DNA from: Flavobacterium phragmitis
Lineage (GTDB): Bacteria > Bacteroidota > Bacteroidia > Flavobacteriales > Flavobacteriaceae
Direction: 5' to 3'
NCBI RefSeq assembly: GCF_900112575.1
Contig: NZ_FOMH01000006.1
Coordinates: 1 to 64,000, forward strand
DNA: 64,000 bases
Both the position numbers and the translations under genes were made by a program. The notes beneath the pieces were generated by a model that had not been told where the DNA came from, did no database searches, and saw only the letters and a program-made list of their open reading frames with translations. Below, piece after piece: positions 1-9,216 of the stretch. Position 1 is the first letter of the stretch. Every line of letters begins with the position of its first letter.

Positions 1-2273
1 GCTGCAACAGTCGGTGCCGATGGTGTCGGGTTTACCGTAATTGTAGCAGTAACCGATAACGCACGGTTACAAGTCCCATTACTAACATTTGTTAAATTTA
101 AAGTAGAATTGGCAGTTACATTTGATATTGTAACTGTAGCCTTTCCATCAGTTCCTATTGTAGCGGTTCCGGAAGCAGCTCCTGTATAAGTAACAACATT
201 TCCTTGCGTACCTGATATTGTAAAAATAGCATTCGAGCCTGAACAAACAGGGCTATTTGTGCTAAGTGTAGCTGCAACTGGTAAAGCATTGGCTGTTACT
301 GTTGCTGTAGCAGTATTATTACCTGTCGGATCATCCACATTAGATGATGTAATTGTTGCTGTGTTGGCATAAGTTCCAGAATCTTTAACCGTTCCAGTTA
401 TTGTAAGAACAGCACTTGCTCCACTATCTAAACCAGAAATTGTCCAAACTCCGGTACTACTGTCATAAGTAGTCCCAGTTGGAGCTACTGAAGAAACGTA
501 AGTATATCCTGAAGGAAGTTTATCTGTTACCGAAACACCTTCTGCGTTGGATGGCCCTAAATTTTTAGCCGTTACAGTAAAAACAATATTTGATCCAACA
601 CACTGGCTGGAAACATTCACCTTATTTTCCACTGCAACATCACTACAAAGCGTAACTGTAATAGGAGTAGATTGCGAACTAACACCACAAGACAATGTTG
701 ATGTTACAGTATAAGTTCCTGTTTTAGTAACTGTTATAGAATTTAAAACTTGTCCTGAAATAACTGTACCATTATAACGCCACACATATGGCGCAAAACC
801 AGGATCTGTAGTTAATGTCGCTGATTGTTTTAGACAACCAGCTACCCCAATATAAGTTTCTTTGGGAGCAGATGGCTGTTGTGCAAAGTTTGAAAAAAAT
901 GCAGCCATCGAATAACCATTACCTTGTTGCGCTATAGAAACTGTAAGCTTTGAATCACTATTAAGAGAAATTGTATTAGGATTTCCAATTTTATCTCTAT
1001 TAAAGTCTATTATATACCAGCCCGTTGTCCCTAATTGACGTCGGTTAGTCCCCATAGTCTGTTCCAGATCAGTACCATTAAGGAAAACCTTATTCGAAGC
1101 ACTTTTTAATAATACATAAGCAAAATAATCTAATGAGGCATTGGTATATCCTTTAAAAGCTGAAGTTTCAACAAAAATAGATCCTCCACATTCTGAAACT
1201 GGCGCAATTGTAGAAATATCTACTTCACAACCATCAGCTGTACCGGAATAAACCGCAACGTTATTGTTCGCTGAAATTCTTGATGAAGTAAATTGCGTGC
1301 CAGAAACACCGTTTTTAAAAGTATAATACTCCCCAGCATTTCGTGATACTGTTACAGGCGAACCTACTTCATTACCATTAGTAGCATTATAAGTATTTAT
1401 TGTTATTGTTGTCCCATCTTTGGTTGCTACAACAGTTGTTTGCTCAGCAGTATCATTACCTTTCCCTCTTTCAAGGAAATATTCTTTCCCTAAAACAGAT
1501 ACTGGTGGTAATTGATCAAACGTTCCATCCCCGCACGCCACTGGAGTATCTATTCGTACACCAGTATTCATCACAACTGGCCCTGAAGTCTCAACCAAAG
1601 AACCAATCGTTGCATTAAACAAATAACTTTGTCCAGCTCCTAATGTGGTTACCACACTTCCATTTACTTTTACTTGTGTATTATTACCAATTGCCATTAC
1701 ACTGTAAAATGGTCGTTCTTGGTCAGATGTTCCCATATTACGATAATACCCAACTCGAAATTCCACACCTATACCTGCATCACCGAAACTAGTCAATGAG
1801 GCATTACCTTTAATATTAGAGTCGCCACCACTTCCTATTGCATCAGACGCAATATTTCTTAAATTTACAGAAATAGCTCCGCCATTAGTAGTACTTGTAA
1901 CTATTATACCTCTATCATTATAAACAGTACCAGCACTATTATAAGTTAAAGCGGCAGTATTAGGATCTCCAACAAATCTATAAACTGCAGGAGCTCCTTT
2001 TACAGTAGTAAGAGAAGATGAACTAATTGTTGTACCATCTTTTGTCAAACTTACAGCACTACCGTCACTTTTGGTTATAGTAAAAGTAACAGGGCTTGTA
2101 GAATTAGTAGCAATAACAATTTCATTTGCCCTACTAAAATATTGCCATGGTGCTGGAGCAATATAATGTTTCGTAAAAAACTGAGCTGAAGCATTATAAC
2201 TAATGAATAACAAAGAAAAAACAAGAAAAATTAGTCTAAAAAATTTAGACTGATTAAAAGTAAAGTTACGCAT
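1..2273 (-). CDS. Large secreted surface protein, IgGFc-binding-like N-terminal region plus DUF11/Ig-like repeats (partial, C-terminus outside window)
   Basis: An open frame runs from the ATG at 2273 to the left edge without a stop (757 codons visible). Residues 1-30 are a clear signal peptide: basic start, hydrophobic core, cleavage after ASA before Gln. Residues of about 31-470 contain repeated beta-type motifs (NGTDLE, KDGTTITIN, VACGDGTFDQLPP) typical of the IgGFc-binding/adhesin N-terminal family. Residues 476-540 look Ig/PKD-like. Residues of about 540-660 form a DUF11-type repeat (LGPSNAEGVSVTDKLPSGYT, then DDPTGNNTATATV). A second repeat type rich in Thr, Ser and Val follows. Such proteins in gliding flavobacteria usually end in a type IX secretion signal, which would lie beyond the edge. 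A role in adhesion or gliding is inference. Confidence 0.8.
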   Translation of the reverse strand, partial: MRNFTFNQSKFFRLIFLVFSLLFISYNASAQFFTKHYIAPAPWQYFSRANEIVIATNSTSPVTFTITKSDGSAVSLTKDGTTISSSSLTTVKGAPAVYRFVGDPNTAALTYNSAGTVYNDRGIIVTSTTNGGAISVNLRNIASDAIGSGGDSNIKGNASLTSFGDAGIGVEFRVGYYRNMGTSDQERPFYSVMAIGNNTQVKVNGSVVTTLGAGQSYLFNATIGSLVETSGPVVMNTGVRIDTPVACGDGTFDQLPPVSVLGKEYFLERGKGNDTAEQTTVVATKDGTTITINTYNATNGNEVGSPVTVSRNAGEYYTFKNGVSGTQFTSSRISANNNVAVYSGTADGCEVDISTIAPVSECGGSIFVETSAFKGYTNASLDYFAYVLLKSASNKVFLNGTDLEQTMGTNRRQLGTTGWYIIDFNRDKIGNPNTISLNSDSKLTVSIAQQGNGYSMAAFFSNFAQQPSAPKETYIGVAGCLKQSATLTTDPGFAPYVWRYNGTVISGQVLNSITVTKTGTYTVTSTLSCGVSSQSTPITVTLCSDVAVENKVNVSSQCVGSNIVFTVTAKNLGPSNAEGVSVTDKLPSGYTYVSSVAPTGTTYDSSTGVWTISGLDSGASAVLTITGTVKDSGTYANTATITSSNVDDPTGNNTATATVTANALPVAATLSTNSPVCSGSNAIFTISGTQGNVVTYTGAASGTATIGTDGKATVTISNVTANSTLNLTNVSNGTCNRALSVTATITVNPTPSAPTVA

Positions 2274-2762
2274 AGACAACTTGAGTTTGTGGAACAGAAA
2301 TATAAGACGCTGAAAAACTGATGATCGTTTTTAGCATATAGGTGAAATACGAAAAATTGTAAAAATTGGATTTTGATTGGCTGAAAAAAGTTTTTTCAAC
2401 ACCGAAAAAGTAAAGTTTTACCATAAGCCTTTCATAGCACAAGACTAACATAAACAGTCGTCTCAGGATTAAATTAGTAGTTTTGGAGGTACGAAAGTAT
2501 AGGAAAGACTAGGTTTCCGACGATATTAGTCGACAAAATGCAAAGAAAGTCGTCGAACAACATAATTTAACAAGTGTTCATAACTTTGTGATGTTAAAAA
2601 CGTAAAGATTTGACAATGAAGAGTTCATAATTTCTTAAAGAATTATGAATAAATCAAATTCTTACAGAAAACATTGACAAAAAATCAAAAATTGTAAGAT
2701 TTAAAAATAAGCTTTAACTTACAATAAAAGCGCAATGTGTTGAAATATAAATATTTAAAAAA
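2274..2762. other. Intergenic region between the adhesin gene and queG
   Basis: This stretch of 489 bases is very AT-rich and holds no plausible gene. It should contain the promoter of the minus-strand adhesin gene. The best minus-strand -7-like box is TACTTTCG at 2492-2499, but no TTTG lies 17-21 bases upstream of it, so I do not call a promoter. No strong terminator hairpin for queG is visible. Confidence 0.5.
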
Positions 2763-3686
2763 TTAATCTAAAAATTTAATATTACGTTTAAGTCCCTCAA
2801 ATTTTGTTCTTTTGATTGGAGAGTTTTTAAAAACAAGTTTAAATGTTTCTTCTGTTATTTCAATCCAGTCTTTTTTTGTAAAAGAGAGTAAATCTGGATT
2901 AGGGTTAAATAAAGGTTCTGAATGAGATTTAGAAAATCGATTCCATGGGCAGACATCTTGGCAAGTATCGCAACCAAACATCCAATCATCAAATTTTCCC
3001 TTCATTTCGTGAGGAATATTTTCTTTTAATTCAATAGTATAGTAAGATATACATTTGCTTCCATCTACCACATAGGGTGCAACAATTGCTTGGGTTGGAC
3101 ATGCATCGATACAAGCTGTACAGCTTCCGCAATGATCTGTTACCGCATGATCATATTCTAAATCTAAATCAATGATAAGTTCGGCTATAAAGTAAAAAGA
3201 GCCTACTTTCTGAGTAATTAAATTGCTGTTTTTCCCTATCCATCCTAAACCGCTTTTTGCTGCCCAAGCCTTATCTAAAACCGGAGCCGAATCAACAAAA
3301 GCACGTCCTGAAACTTCGCCAATATTCTCTTGAATTGAGTGTAAAAATTCTTTTAATTTATCCTTAATCACAAAATGGTAATCTTGTCCGTAAGCATATT
3401 TTGAAATTTTAAAACTCTCTTCATTTTGAACTGAATCTGGATAATAATTAAGCAAAAGAGAAACCACACTTTTACCATCATCAACCAATAAAGTAGGATC
3501 CAAACGTTTGTCGAAATGATTCGCCATATAGGCCATCTGACCATTATAGTTGTTGTTTAGCCATTTTTCGAGCCTTGGTGCTTCTTGTTCGAGAAATCCA
3601 GCCTTGGATATTCCACAAGAAAGAAAACCAAGTCTTTTAGCTTCAGCTTTTATAAACTTTGTATATTTCTCTTTAGAATCAATCAT
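2763..3686 (-). CDS. queG: Epoxyqueuosine reductase QueG
   Basis: This is a 307-residue cytosolic iron-sulfur and cobalamin enzyme of the QueG family, which reduces epoxyqueuosine to queuosine in the wobble position of tRNA. Two ferredoxin-type cluster motifs are visible, [12 protein letters not shown] near residue 186 and [11 protein letters not shown] near 240. The family motif around the catalytic Asp ([12 protein letters not shown], near 130) and the following GLGWIGKN are present. The protein is shorter than E. coli QueG (about 380 residues) because the C-terminal HEAT-like part is missing, as is common in this phylum. The start codon shares one base with the stop of the upstream P450 gene (TAATG), so the two are translationally coupled. 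Confidence 0.95.
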   Translation of the reverse strand: MIDSKEKYTKFIKAEAKRLGFLSCGISKAGFLEQEAPRLEKWLNNNYNGQMAYMANHFDKRLDPTLLVDDGKSVVSLLLNYYPDSVQNEESFKISKYAYGQDYHFVIKDKLKEFLHSIQENIGEVSGRAFVDSAPVLDKAWAAKSGLGWIGKNSNLITQKVGSFYFIAELIIDLDLEYDHAVTDHCGSCTACIDACPTQAIVAPYVVDGSKCISYYTIELKENIPHEMKGKFDDWMFGCDTCQDVCPWNRFSKSHSEPLFNPNPDLLSFTKKDWIEITEETFKLVFKNSPIKRTKFEGLKRNIKFLD

Positions 3687-5032
3687 TATCTCTCAGAAAA
3701 AACAACTTTTACACCAACAGGTTTTAAGGTAATTAGTGTATTAAAATTAACATCGGTTCCAACTGAAGTAATCTTATATTTTTTTATAATATAAGAAACA
3801 GCCAAACACATTTCGTAAATAGCAAAACCAGCACCGATACACATTCTTGGTCCAGCACCAAAAGGATAGAAATACTGCATCGAATGTTTTTTTTGTTCTC
3901 CTAAAAAACGTTCAGGAATGAACATATGAGGATTATTCCAATATTTAGGATTTCGATGTAATTCATAAAAAGAAACCCCGATTAAAGTCCCCTCTTTTAT
4001 ATTAAATCCAGCCAAAGTATCATCTTCAACATTCTGACGATCTGTAATCCAAGCTGGAGGATACAAGCGCATTGATTCGTTTAAAACGGCATTTGTATAG
4101 GTCATTTTTTGAAGTTGTTCAACAACGTTATCAGTTTCAGATTCAATCATTAAAATTTCTTCTAAAACCTGTTGCTGCACTTCGGGATTATTACCTAACA
4201 AGTACAAAGTAAAAGTTAGGGCATTAGCAGTTGTTTCATGTCCCGCAATAAATAGGATTTTTATTTCGTCTATTAATTGTTCTACAGACATTCCTTCACC
4301 AGTATCTTCATATCTGGTTTCCAATAGCATATTAAGCAAATCATTAAATTCCTCTTTTGAAGCATTTCTAACCTCAATAATTTCTCTGATAATGTTATTA
4401 TTTTCTTCTGCTAATTGGAGATGTTTTTTTACTTGCCCGCTAATAGAAAACCACCAAGCTTTATGTGGAAGTCTAATTTCTTTAATCAAAAAGTTTTGAA
4501 CTTCTTCAATAATGAATTTTATTCGATTTAGCTTTTCATCTGATATTGAAAACTCAAATAGAGATTTGGCTACAACATTAAATGCTAGCTCACTCATTAC
4601 AGGAAAAAGATTCATTTCTTCATCAGTTTTAATCTGATCTAACTCTGAAATAATGGTTGCTTTCATATTTTCAACCAACTGATTCATTTTTTGTTTATGA
4701 AAAGCTGGCTGAATAAGTCTTCTCTGTTTCAACCAAAAATCGCCATCAACAGTTAAAAGTCCCTTTCCAAGATATTTCGAAAGATAAAAAGATTGAAATT
4801 TAGATTTATGATAGTTCTTTTGATTCTTTTGTAGAATATACTGAGCTACTTCATTGTCTCGCGACAAAATAATATGCCTTGAACTTCCAATTTTGATAGA
4901 AAAAGAATCCCCAAACTTTCTGAAATATTTCTCATGGTAAGGTATAGGATTTCTTCGGACTCCTTCTGCATCCAAAAAGAATCTAAGAATAGAAAGTTTT
5001 GGCGGGTAATTATATTTTGTTTTAAAAGGCAT
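3686..5032 (-). CDS. Cytochrome P450
   Basis: This 448-residue haem-thiolate monooxygenase shows the whole P450 signature: the I-helix oxygen-activation motif [10 protein letters not shown] near residue 265, the K-helix ExxR in NESMRLYPP, the PERF-type motif (FIPERFLGE) and the haem loop [10 protein letters not shown] near 390 with the axial Cys. It has no signal peptide or N-terminal anchor, so it is predicted to be soluble. There is no adjacent ferredoxin or reductase gene, so its electron donor is unknown. It lies between ruvB (gap 10 bases) and queG (1-base overlap) and is probably co-transcribed with them. The substrate cannot be told from sequence; fatty-acid-type P450s are the nearest in feel, with low certainty. 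Confidence 0.93.
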   Translation of the reverse strand: MPFKTKYNYPPKLSILRFFLDAEGVRRNPIPYHEKYFRKFGDSFSIKIGSSRHIILSRDNEVAQYILQKNQKNYHKSKFQSFYLSKYLGKGLLTVDGDFWLKQRRLIQPAFHKQKMNQLVENMKATIISELDQIKTDEEMNLFPVMSELAFNVVAKSLFEFSISDEKLNRIKFIIEEVQNFLIKEIRLPHKAWWFSISGQVKKHLQLAEENNNIIREIIEVRNASKEEFNDLLNMLLETRYEDTGEGMSVEQLIDEIKILFIAGHETTANALTFTLYLLGNNPEVQQQVLEEILMIESETDNVVEQLQKMTYTNAVLNESMRLYPPAWITDRQNVEDDTLAGFNIKEGTLIGVSFYELHRNPKYWNNPHMFIPERFLGEQKKHSMQYFYPFGAGPRMCIGAGFAIYEMCLAVSYIIKKYKITSVGTDVNFNTLITLKPVGVKVVFSER

Positions 5033-5042
5033 TTTACTTAAA

Positions 5043-6065
5043 TTAAAACAACTCCCCCTGATTGTTCATATTTATCTTTCCGAGATGTTTATAAGCTTTA
5101 TCCGTCACTTCTCTTCCGCGCGGTGTACGCATAATAAATCCCTCTTGAATCAAGAAAGGTTCATAAACTTCTTCAATCGTTTCACTACTTTCAGATACGG
5201 CAGTCGCCAAAGTAGAAAGACCAACTGGTCCACCCTTAAATTTATTAATGATAGTCAATAATATCTTATTATCCATTTCATCAAGACCGTGGGCATCTAC
5301 ATTCAATGCTCTTAGTGCATACTTAGAAATTTCAAGGTCTATAGTTCCATTACCCTTTATCTGTGCAAAGTCTCTAACTCTTCTCAATAAAGCATTAGCA
5401 ATACGAGGAGTTCCACGACTACGACCAGCAATTTCAATAGCGGCTTCAAGATCAATAGGCATTTTTAATATACCTGCACTTCGTTCAACAATTGTTGTTA
5501 AAAGTTCAGTAGAATAATATTGTAAACGAGAAGAAATTCCAAAACGCGCTCTCATCGGAGCAGTCAATAATCCTGAACGAGTTGTAGCTCCAATAAGCGT
5601 GAATGGATTCAAATTGATTTGAACCGTTCTGGCATTTGGCCCCGATTCAATCATAATATCAATCTTGAAATCCTCCATAGCCGAATACAAATACTCCTCA
5701 ACAACTGGACTTAACCGATGGATCTCATCAATGAATAAAACATCTCTTTCATCTAAGTTTGTCAGCAAACCAGCCAAATCGCCAGGTTTATCCAATACAG
5801 GACCAGAAGTAATTTTAATACCAACCTGCAACTCATTGGCTAAAATATTTGCCAGTGTAGTTTTTCCTAAACCTGGAGGACCATGAAAAAGGGCATGGTC
5901 AAGCGCTTCTCCACGTTGATTAGCTGCGGCAACAAAGACTTTCAAATTTTCCAAAACTTGATCTTGTCCGGCAAAATCATCAAATGACAGCGGACGCAAT
6001 CTTTTTTCAAGATCTAATTCTTCTGAGTTGTATCCTTTTGTTGTAGGATCAAGATTTTCATTCAT
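5043..6065 (-). CDS. ruvB: Holliday junction branch migration ATPase RuvB
   Basis: RuvB (340 residues, normal length) is the hexameric AAA+ motor that drives branch migration of Holliday junctions with RuvA and RuvC. Walker A is GPPGLGKT at residues 62-69 and Walker B is FIDEIHRL near 115. The sensor region [19 protein letters not shown] follows, and the C-terminal winged helix ends in the family motif TPRGREVT. No ruvA or ruvC is adjacent. It is the first gene of a likely ruvB-P450-queG transcript. The promoter-like box just upstream would put the RNA start at or next to the ATG, so the message may be leaderless. Confidence 0.97.
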   Translation of the reverse strand: MNENLDPTTKGYNSEELDLEKRLRPLSFDDFAGQDQVLENLKVFVAAANQRGEALDHALFHGPPGLGKTTLANILANELQVGIKITSGPVLDKPGDLAGLLTNLDERDVLFIDEIHRLSPVVEEYLYSAMEDFKIDIMIESGPNARTVQINLNPFTLIGATTRSGLLTAPMRARFGISSRLQYYSTELLTTIVERSAGILKMPIDLEAAIEIAGRSRGTPRIANALLRRVRDFAQIKGNGTIDLEISKYALRALNVDAHGLDEMDNKILLTIINKFKGGPVGLSTLATAVSESSETIEEVYEPFLIQEGFIMRTPRGREVTDKAYKHLGKINMNNQGELF

Positions 6066-6069
6066 CCCA

Positions 6070-6100
6070 CAAAGATATATAAACTAATCAGTTTCTAAAA
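6070..6100 (-). promoter_or_regulatory. Putative promoter of ruvB operon
   Basis: On the minus strand TATCTTTG (6070-6077) fits the Bacteroidetes -7 box TAnnTTTG. It is preceded at exactly 19 bases by TTTT (6097-6100), one mismatch from TTTG. Transcription would start about 4-7 bases downstream of the -7 box, at or beside the ruvB ATG at 6065. Confidence 0.5.
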
Positions 6101-6134
6101 TAGTTAAACTGAACGATTAAAACTTTAACTAAAC

Positions 6135-6162
6135 AAAAAAGGCCGTCATTTCTGACAGCCTT
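6135..6162 (-). terminator. Rho-independent terminator of the act/cox operon
   Basis: On the minus strand a 10-bp stem, AAGGCTGTCA paired with TGACGGCCTT (one G-T pair), closes a GAAA loop and is followed by a run of T. It lies 10 bases beyond the coxA stop codon. Confidence 0.85.
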
Positions 6163-6171
6163 CGATTATTT

Positions 6172-7974
6172 TTAGTGGTGTAAAACTTCTTCACCTTCTT
6201 TCATTGGTACATTTTGAGGAACAAAATCTACATCGTGATTAGGGTTACTGTAGTCATACGGCCAACGATATACGTGAGGAATTTCTCCTGGCCAGTTTCC
6301 GTGAATATGCTCAACTGGTGTAGTCCACTCTAAAGTTGTAGATTTCCATGGGTTCTGAACTGCTTTCTTACCATAGAAAATACTGCTAAAGAAGTTGTAT
6401 AAGAATACTAACTGGAACGCACCTCCTACAAGAGCAAATGTTGTAATTAAAACATTCACATTTTGTAAATCATCAAATAATGGGAAGTTTGTATTAGTAT
6501 AGTAACGTCTTGGTAAACCAGCTAATCCGATAAAGTGCATTGGGAAGAAAACTCCATAAGCACAAACTGCAGTTACCCAGAAGTGGATGTAACCTAAGTT
6601 TTTGTTTAACATTCTTCCATACATTTTAGGGAACCAGTGGTAAATACCAGCAAACATTCCATAAAGTGCAGAGATACCCATTACTAAGTGAAAGTGAGCA
6701 ATTACAAAGTACGTATCGTGAACGTTAATATCCAAGGTACTATCTCCTAAAATAATTCCTGTTAAACCTCCAGTGATGAAAGTAGAAACCATTCCGATAG
6801 AGAATAACATCGCTGGGTTGAATTGTAAGTTACCTTTCCATAAAGTTGTAATCCAGTTAAATGCTTTTACAGCAGAAGGGATTGCAATCAATAAAGTTGT
6901 GAAAGTAAATACAGATCCTAAGAAAGGATTCATCCCAGAAATAAACATGTGGTGACCCCAAACGATAGTTGATAAGAATGCAATTGCAAGAACTGACATA
7001 ATCATCGCTCTGTAACCGAAAATTGGTTTACGAGCATTTGTTGCCATAATTTCTGAAACAAGACCCATCGCTGGTAAGATTACGATGTAAACCTCAGGGT
7101 GACCTAAGAACCAGAATAAGTGCTCAAACAATACAGGAGAACCTCCTTGGTAGTGTAAAACCTCTCCTGCAATATAAATGTCAGATAAGAAGAATGAAGT
7201 TCCAAAACTTCTATCAAAAATCAATAATAATGCAGCAGATAATAATACTGGGAATGAAATAACACCAATAATAGCTGTTACGAAAAATGTCCAGATTGTA
7301 AGAGGAAGTCTAGTCATAGACATTCCTTTAGTTCTTAAGTTAAGTACAGTAACAATGTAATTTAAAGATCCCATCAATGAAGATGCGATGAAAATAGCCA
7401 TAGAAACTAACCATAATGTCATACCTGTTCCAGATCCAGGAATCGCTTGTGGTAAAGCACTTAATGGAGGGTAGATTGTCCATCCTGCAGAAGCTGGACC
7501 AGCTTCAACAAATAAAGAACATAACATTACAACAGCAGACAAGAAAAATAACCAATATGAAATCATATTCATGAATCCAGAAGCCATATCTCGTGCTCCA
7601 ATCTGAAGTGGAATAAGTAAGTTACTAAAAGTCCCACTCAAACCAGCCGTCAGTACAAAGAATACCATGATGGTACCGTGAATTGTAACCAAAGCTAAAT
7701 AAATATCATTTGCCATTACACCATCAGGTGCAAATTTATCTCCTAATAAAACATTAAATATCTTAAAAGACTCTTCTGGCCACGCCAATTGCATTCTAAA
7801 AAGCAAGGACATTGCAATACCAATTACTCCCATAACAATACCGGTAATCAAGTATTGTTTAGCAATCATTTTGTGATCAATACTAAAAATATATTTAGTA
7901 ATGAACGTGTCTTTATGATGATGTTCGTGCTCGTGATCGTGTCCGTGATCGTGATCGTGCGCTTCTGCTGACAT
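6172..7974 (-). CDS. coxA: Cytochrome c oxidase subunit I (aa3-type, A-family)
   Basis: This 600-residue polytopic membrane protein is the catalytic subunit of the terminal oxidase. About twelve transmembrane segments are visible. The Cu-B/proton-channel motif GHPEVYIVILP contains the Glu that marks A-family oxidases. WGHHMF supplies two Cu-B His ligands, and HDTYFVIAHFHLVMG supplies the haem a and a3 ligands. The N-terminus carries an unusual run of His, Asp and Glu residues (about residues 5-21), which could bind copper or other metals. It is the last gene of the act-cox operon, 32 bases after coxB, and is followed by a terminator. Subunits III and IV are not in this window. Confidence 0.97.
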   Translation of the reverse strand: MSAEAHDHDHGHDHEHEHHHKDTFITKYIFSIDHKMIAKQYLITGIVMGVIGIAMSLLFRMQLAWPEESFKIFNVLLGDKFAPDGVMANDIYLALVTIHGTIMVFFVLTAGLSGTFSNLLIPLQIGARDMASGFMNMISYWLFFLSAVVMLCSLFVEAGPASAGWTIYPPLSALPQAIPGSGTGMTLWLVSMAIFIASSLMGSLNYIVTVLNLRTKGMSMTRLPLTIWTFFVTAIIGVISFPVLLSAALLLIFDRSFGTSFFLSDIYIAGEVLHYQGGSPVLFEHLFWFLGHPEVYIVILPAMGLVSEIMATNARKPIFGYRAMIMSVLAIAFLSTIVWGHHMFISGMNPFLGSVFTFTTLLIAIPSAVKAFNWITTLWKGNLQFNPAMLFSIGMVSTFITGGLTGIILGDSTLDINVHDTYFVIAHFHLVMGISALYGMFAGIYHWFPKMYGRMLNKNLGYIHFWVTAVCAYGVFFPMHFIGLAGLPRRYYTNTNFPLFDDLQNVNVLITTFALVGGAFQLVFLYNFFSSIFYGKKAVQNPWKSTTLEWTTPVEHIHGNWPGEIPHVYRWPYDYSNPNHDVDFVPQNVPMKEGEEVLHH

Positions 7975-8006
7975 ATATGTGTACTTTAAATTTTCTAAAT
8001 AATATT

Positions 8007-9197
8007 TTATTTCATTGCCACTTTAGCTACAGCTGCTTTAACAGTATCAACAACAGCTTTAACTGTGTCGATTACTTTAGCAGTAGAGTCTGTAGTTGGT
8101 GCAGCTCCTTCAGCTGGTTTCTCAGCAGCTTTTGCAGCTGCGATATCCTGTGCTAAAGTAGTTTTTTCACTTAACCATTTTTTATAGTCTTCTGGAGTAT
8201 CTACAACAACCTTCATTTGCATATTGTAGTGTGAAGCTCCACAAATTTTATTACATAATAATAAATAATCAAATGTGTAAGGATCTAAAGCTGTTCCTCC
8301 TTTTGCAACTAATTCAATACTTTTTTCAGCTCTAAGTTTGTTGATGTTTGCAACTTTCTCAACCATAAATGGCAACTCTCTGTATTCAGCAGTAGTATAA
8401 GTTGGAACAAAAGCAAATTCAGTAACCATACCCGGAACACAGTTCATTTGTGCTCTAAAGTGAGGAAAGTAAGCAGAGTGCAATACATCCTGAGAACGCA
8501 TTTTAAAGTGAACTTTTTTACCTTTAGGGATGTGCAATTCTGAAACTACAATATCATCTTGAGCATTAGGATCAGACATGTCAACTCCTAATGTATTAAC
8601 TCCTTCAATTAAACGAACGTTAGCTTTACCTAAAACATTGTCTTGTCCAGCATATCTAGCTGTCCATTTAAATTGTTGAGCGTATAATTCGATTTCGATT
8701 ACATCTTCATCTTTATCAACAAACATAATGTTATTCCAAGCATACAATCCATAAAGGATCAAACAAGCCAAAACAACAGATGGGATAATACTCCAGATAG
8801 CTTCAAGTTTATTACTATCAGCAAAGAACAATGCTTTTCTATCTTTATTTCCTCTATTTTTAAAAGAAAACCAGTAAAGCAAACCTTGCGTAATAACCTG
8901 AACTGTAAAGATTAAAACCCAAGTAATATTCATTAAATTATCTACTAAACCGCCGTGCTCAGAAGCAGGAGTATGAAGTACCAAATTACCCCATTTTAGT
9001 AAACCATAAATCGTAAATATATAAATGAAAGCTAAAAAGCCAAACATAATATATCCCTGAACGTTATTGTCATTATCTGATGCAACCTGAGAATCATCAG
9101 AAGATGCTCCTACCTGAGTAAGATCAAATATCTTCGTCAATTGCCATAATGCAACCGCTAATAAAACTAAAACTATAATTACCAACAAACTTGTCAT
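8007..9197 (-). CDS. coxB: Cytochrome c oxidase subunit II
   Basis: Subunit II carries the Cu-A centre that accepts electrons from the donor complex. The 396-residue protein has three hydrophobic segments (one at the N-terminus, then two around residues 50-130) followed by a periplasmic cupredoxin domain. The Cu-A ligand motif CNKICGASHYNM is near residue 325, and the upstream HSAYFPHFRAQM contains the first Cu-A His. The last 45 or so residues are an Ala/Lys/Val-rich tail with a repeated DTVKA pattern, absent from textbook CoxB proteins. It sits between actF (gap 19) and coxA (gap 32), consistent with a physical complex III-oxidase supercomplex. Confidence 0.96.
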   Translation of the reverse strand: MTSLLVIIVLVLLAVALWQLTKIFDLTQVGASSDDSQVASDNDNNVQGYIMFGFLAFIYIFTIYGLLKWGNLVLHTPASEHGGLVDNLMNITWVLIFTVQVITQGLLYWFSFKNRGNKDRKALFFADSNKLEAIWSIIPSVVLACLILYGLYAWNNIMFVDKDEDVIEIELYAQQFKWTARYAGQDNVLGKANVRLIEGVNTLGVDMSDPNAQDDIVVSELHIPKGKKVHFKMRSQDVLHSAYFPHFRAQMNCVPGMVTEFAFVPTYTTAEYRELPFMVEKVANINKLRAEKSIELVAKGGTALDPYTFDYLLLCNKICGASHYNMQMKVVVDTPEDYKKWLSEKTTLAQDIAAAKAAEKPAEGAAPTTDSTAKVIDTVKAVVDTVKAAVAKVAMK

Positions 9198-9216
9198 CTG
9201 TTTACTTCTTTAAATA

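Noticed and set aside
2266..2451. Small open frame before the adhesin gene
   Set aside because: It overlaps the adhesin start in another frame and has no family similarity or promoter.
7925..7965. Apparent tandem repeat of GTGATCGTG type
   Set aside because: It encodes the His/Asp-rich N-terminus of CoxA; the repetition is explained by the protein.
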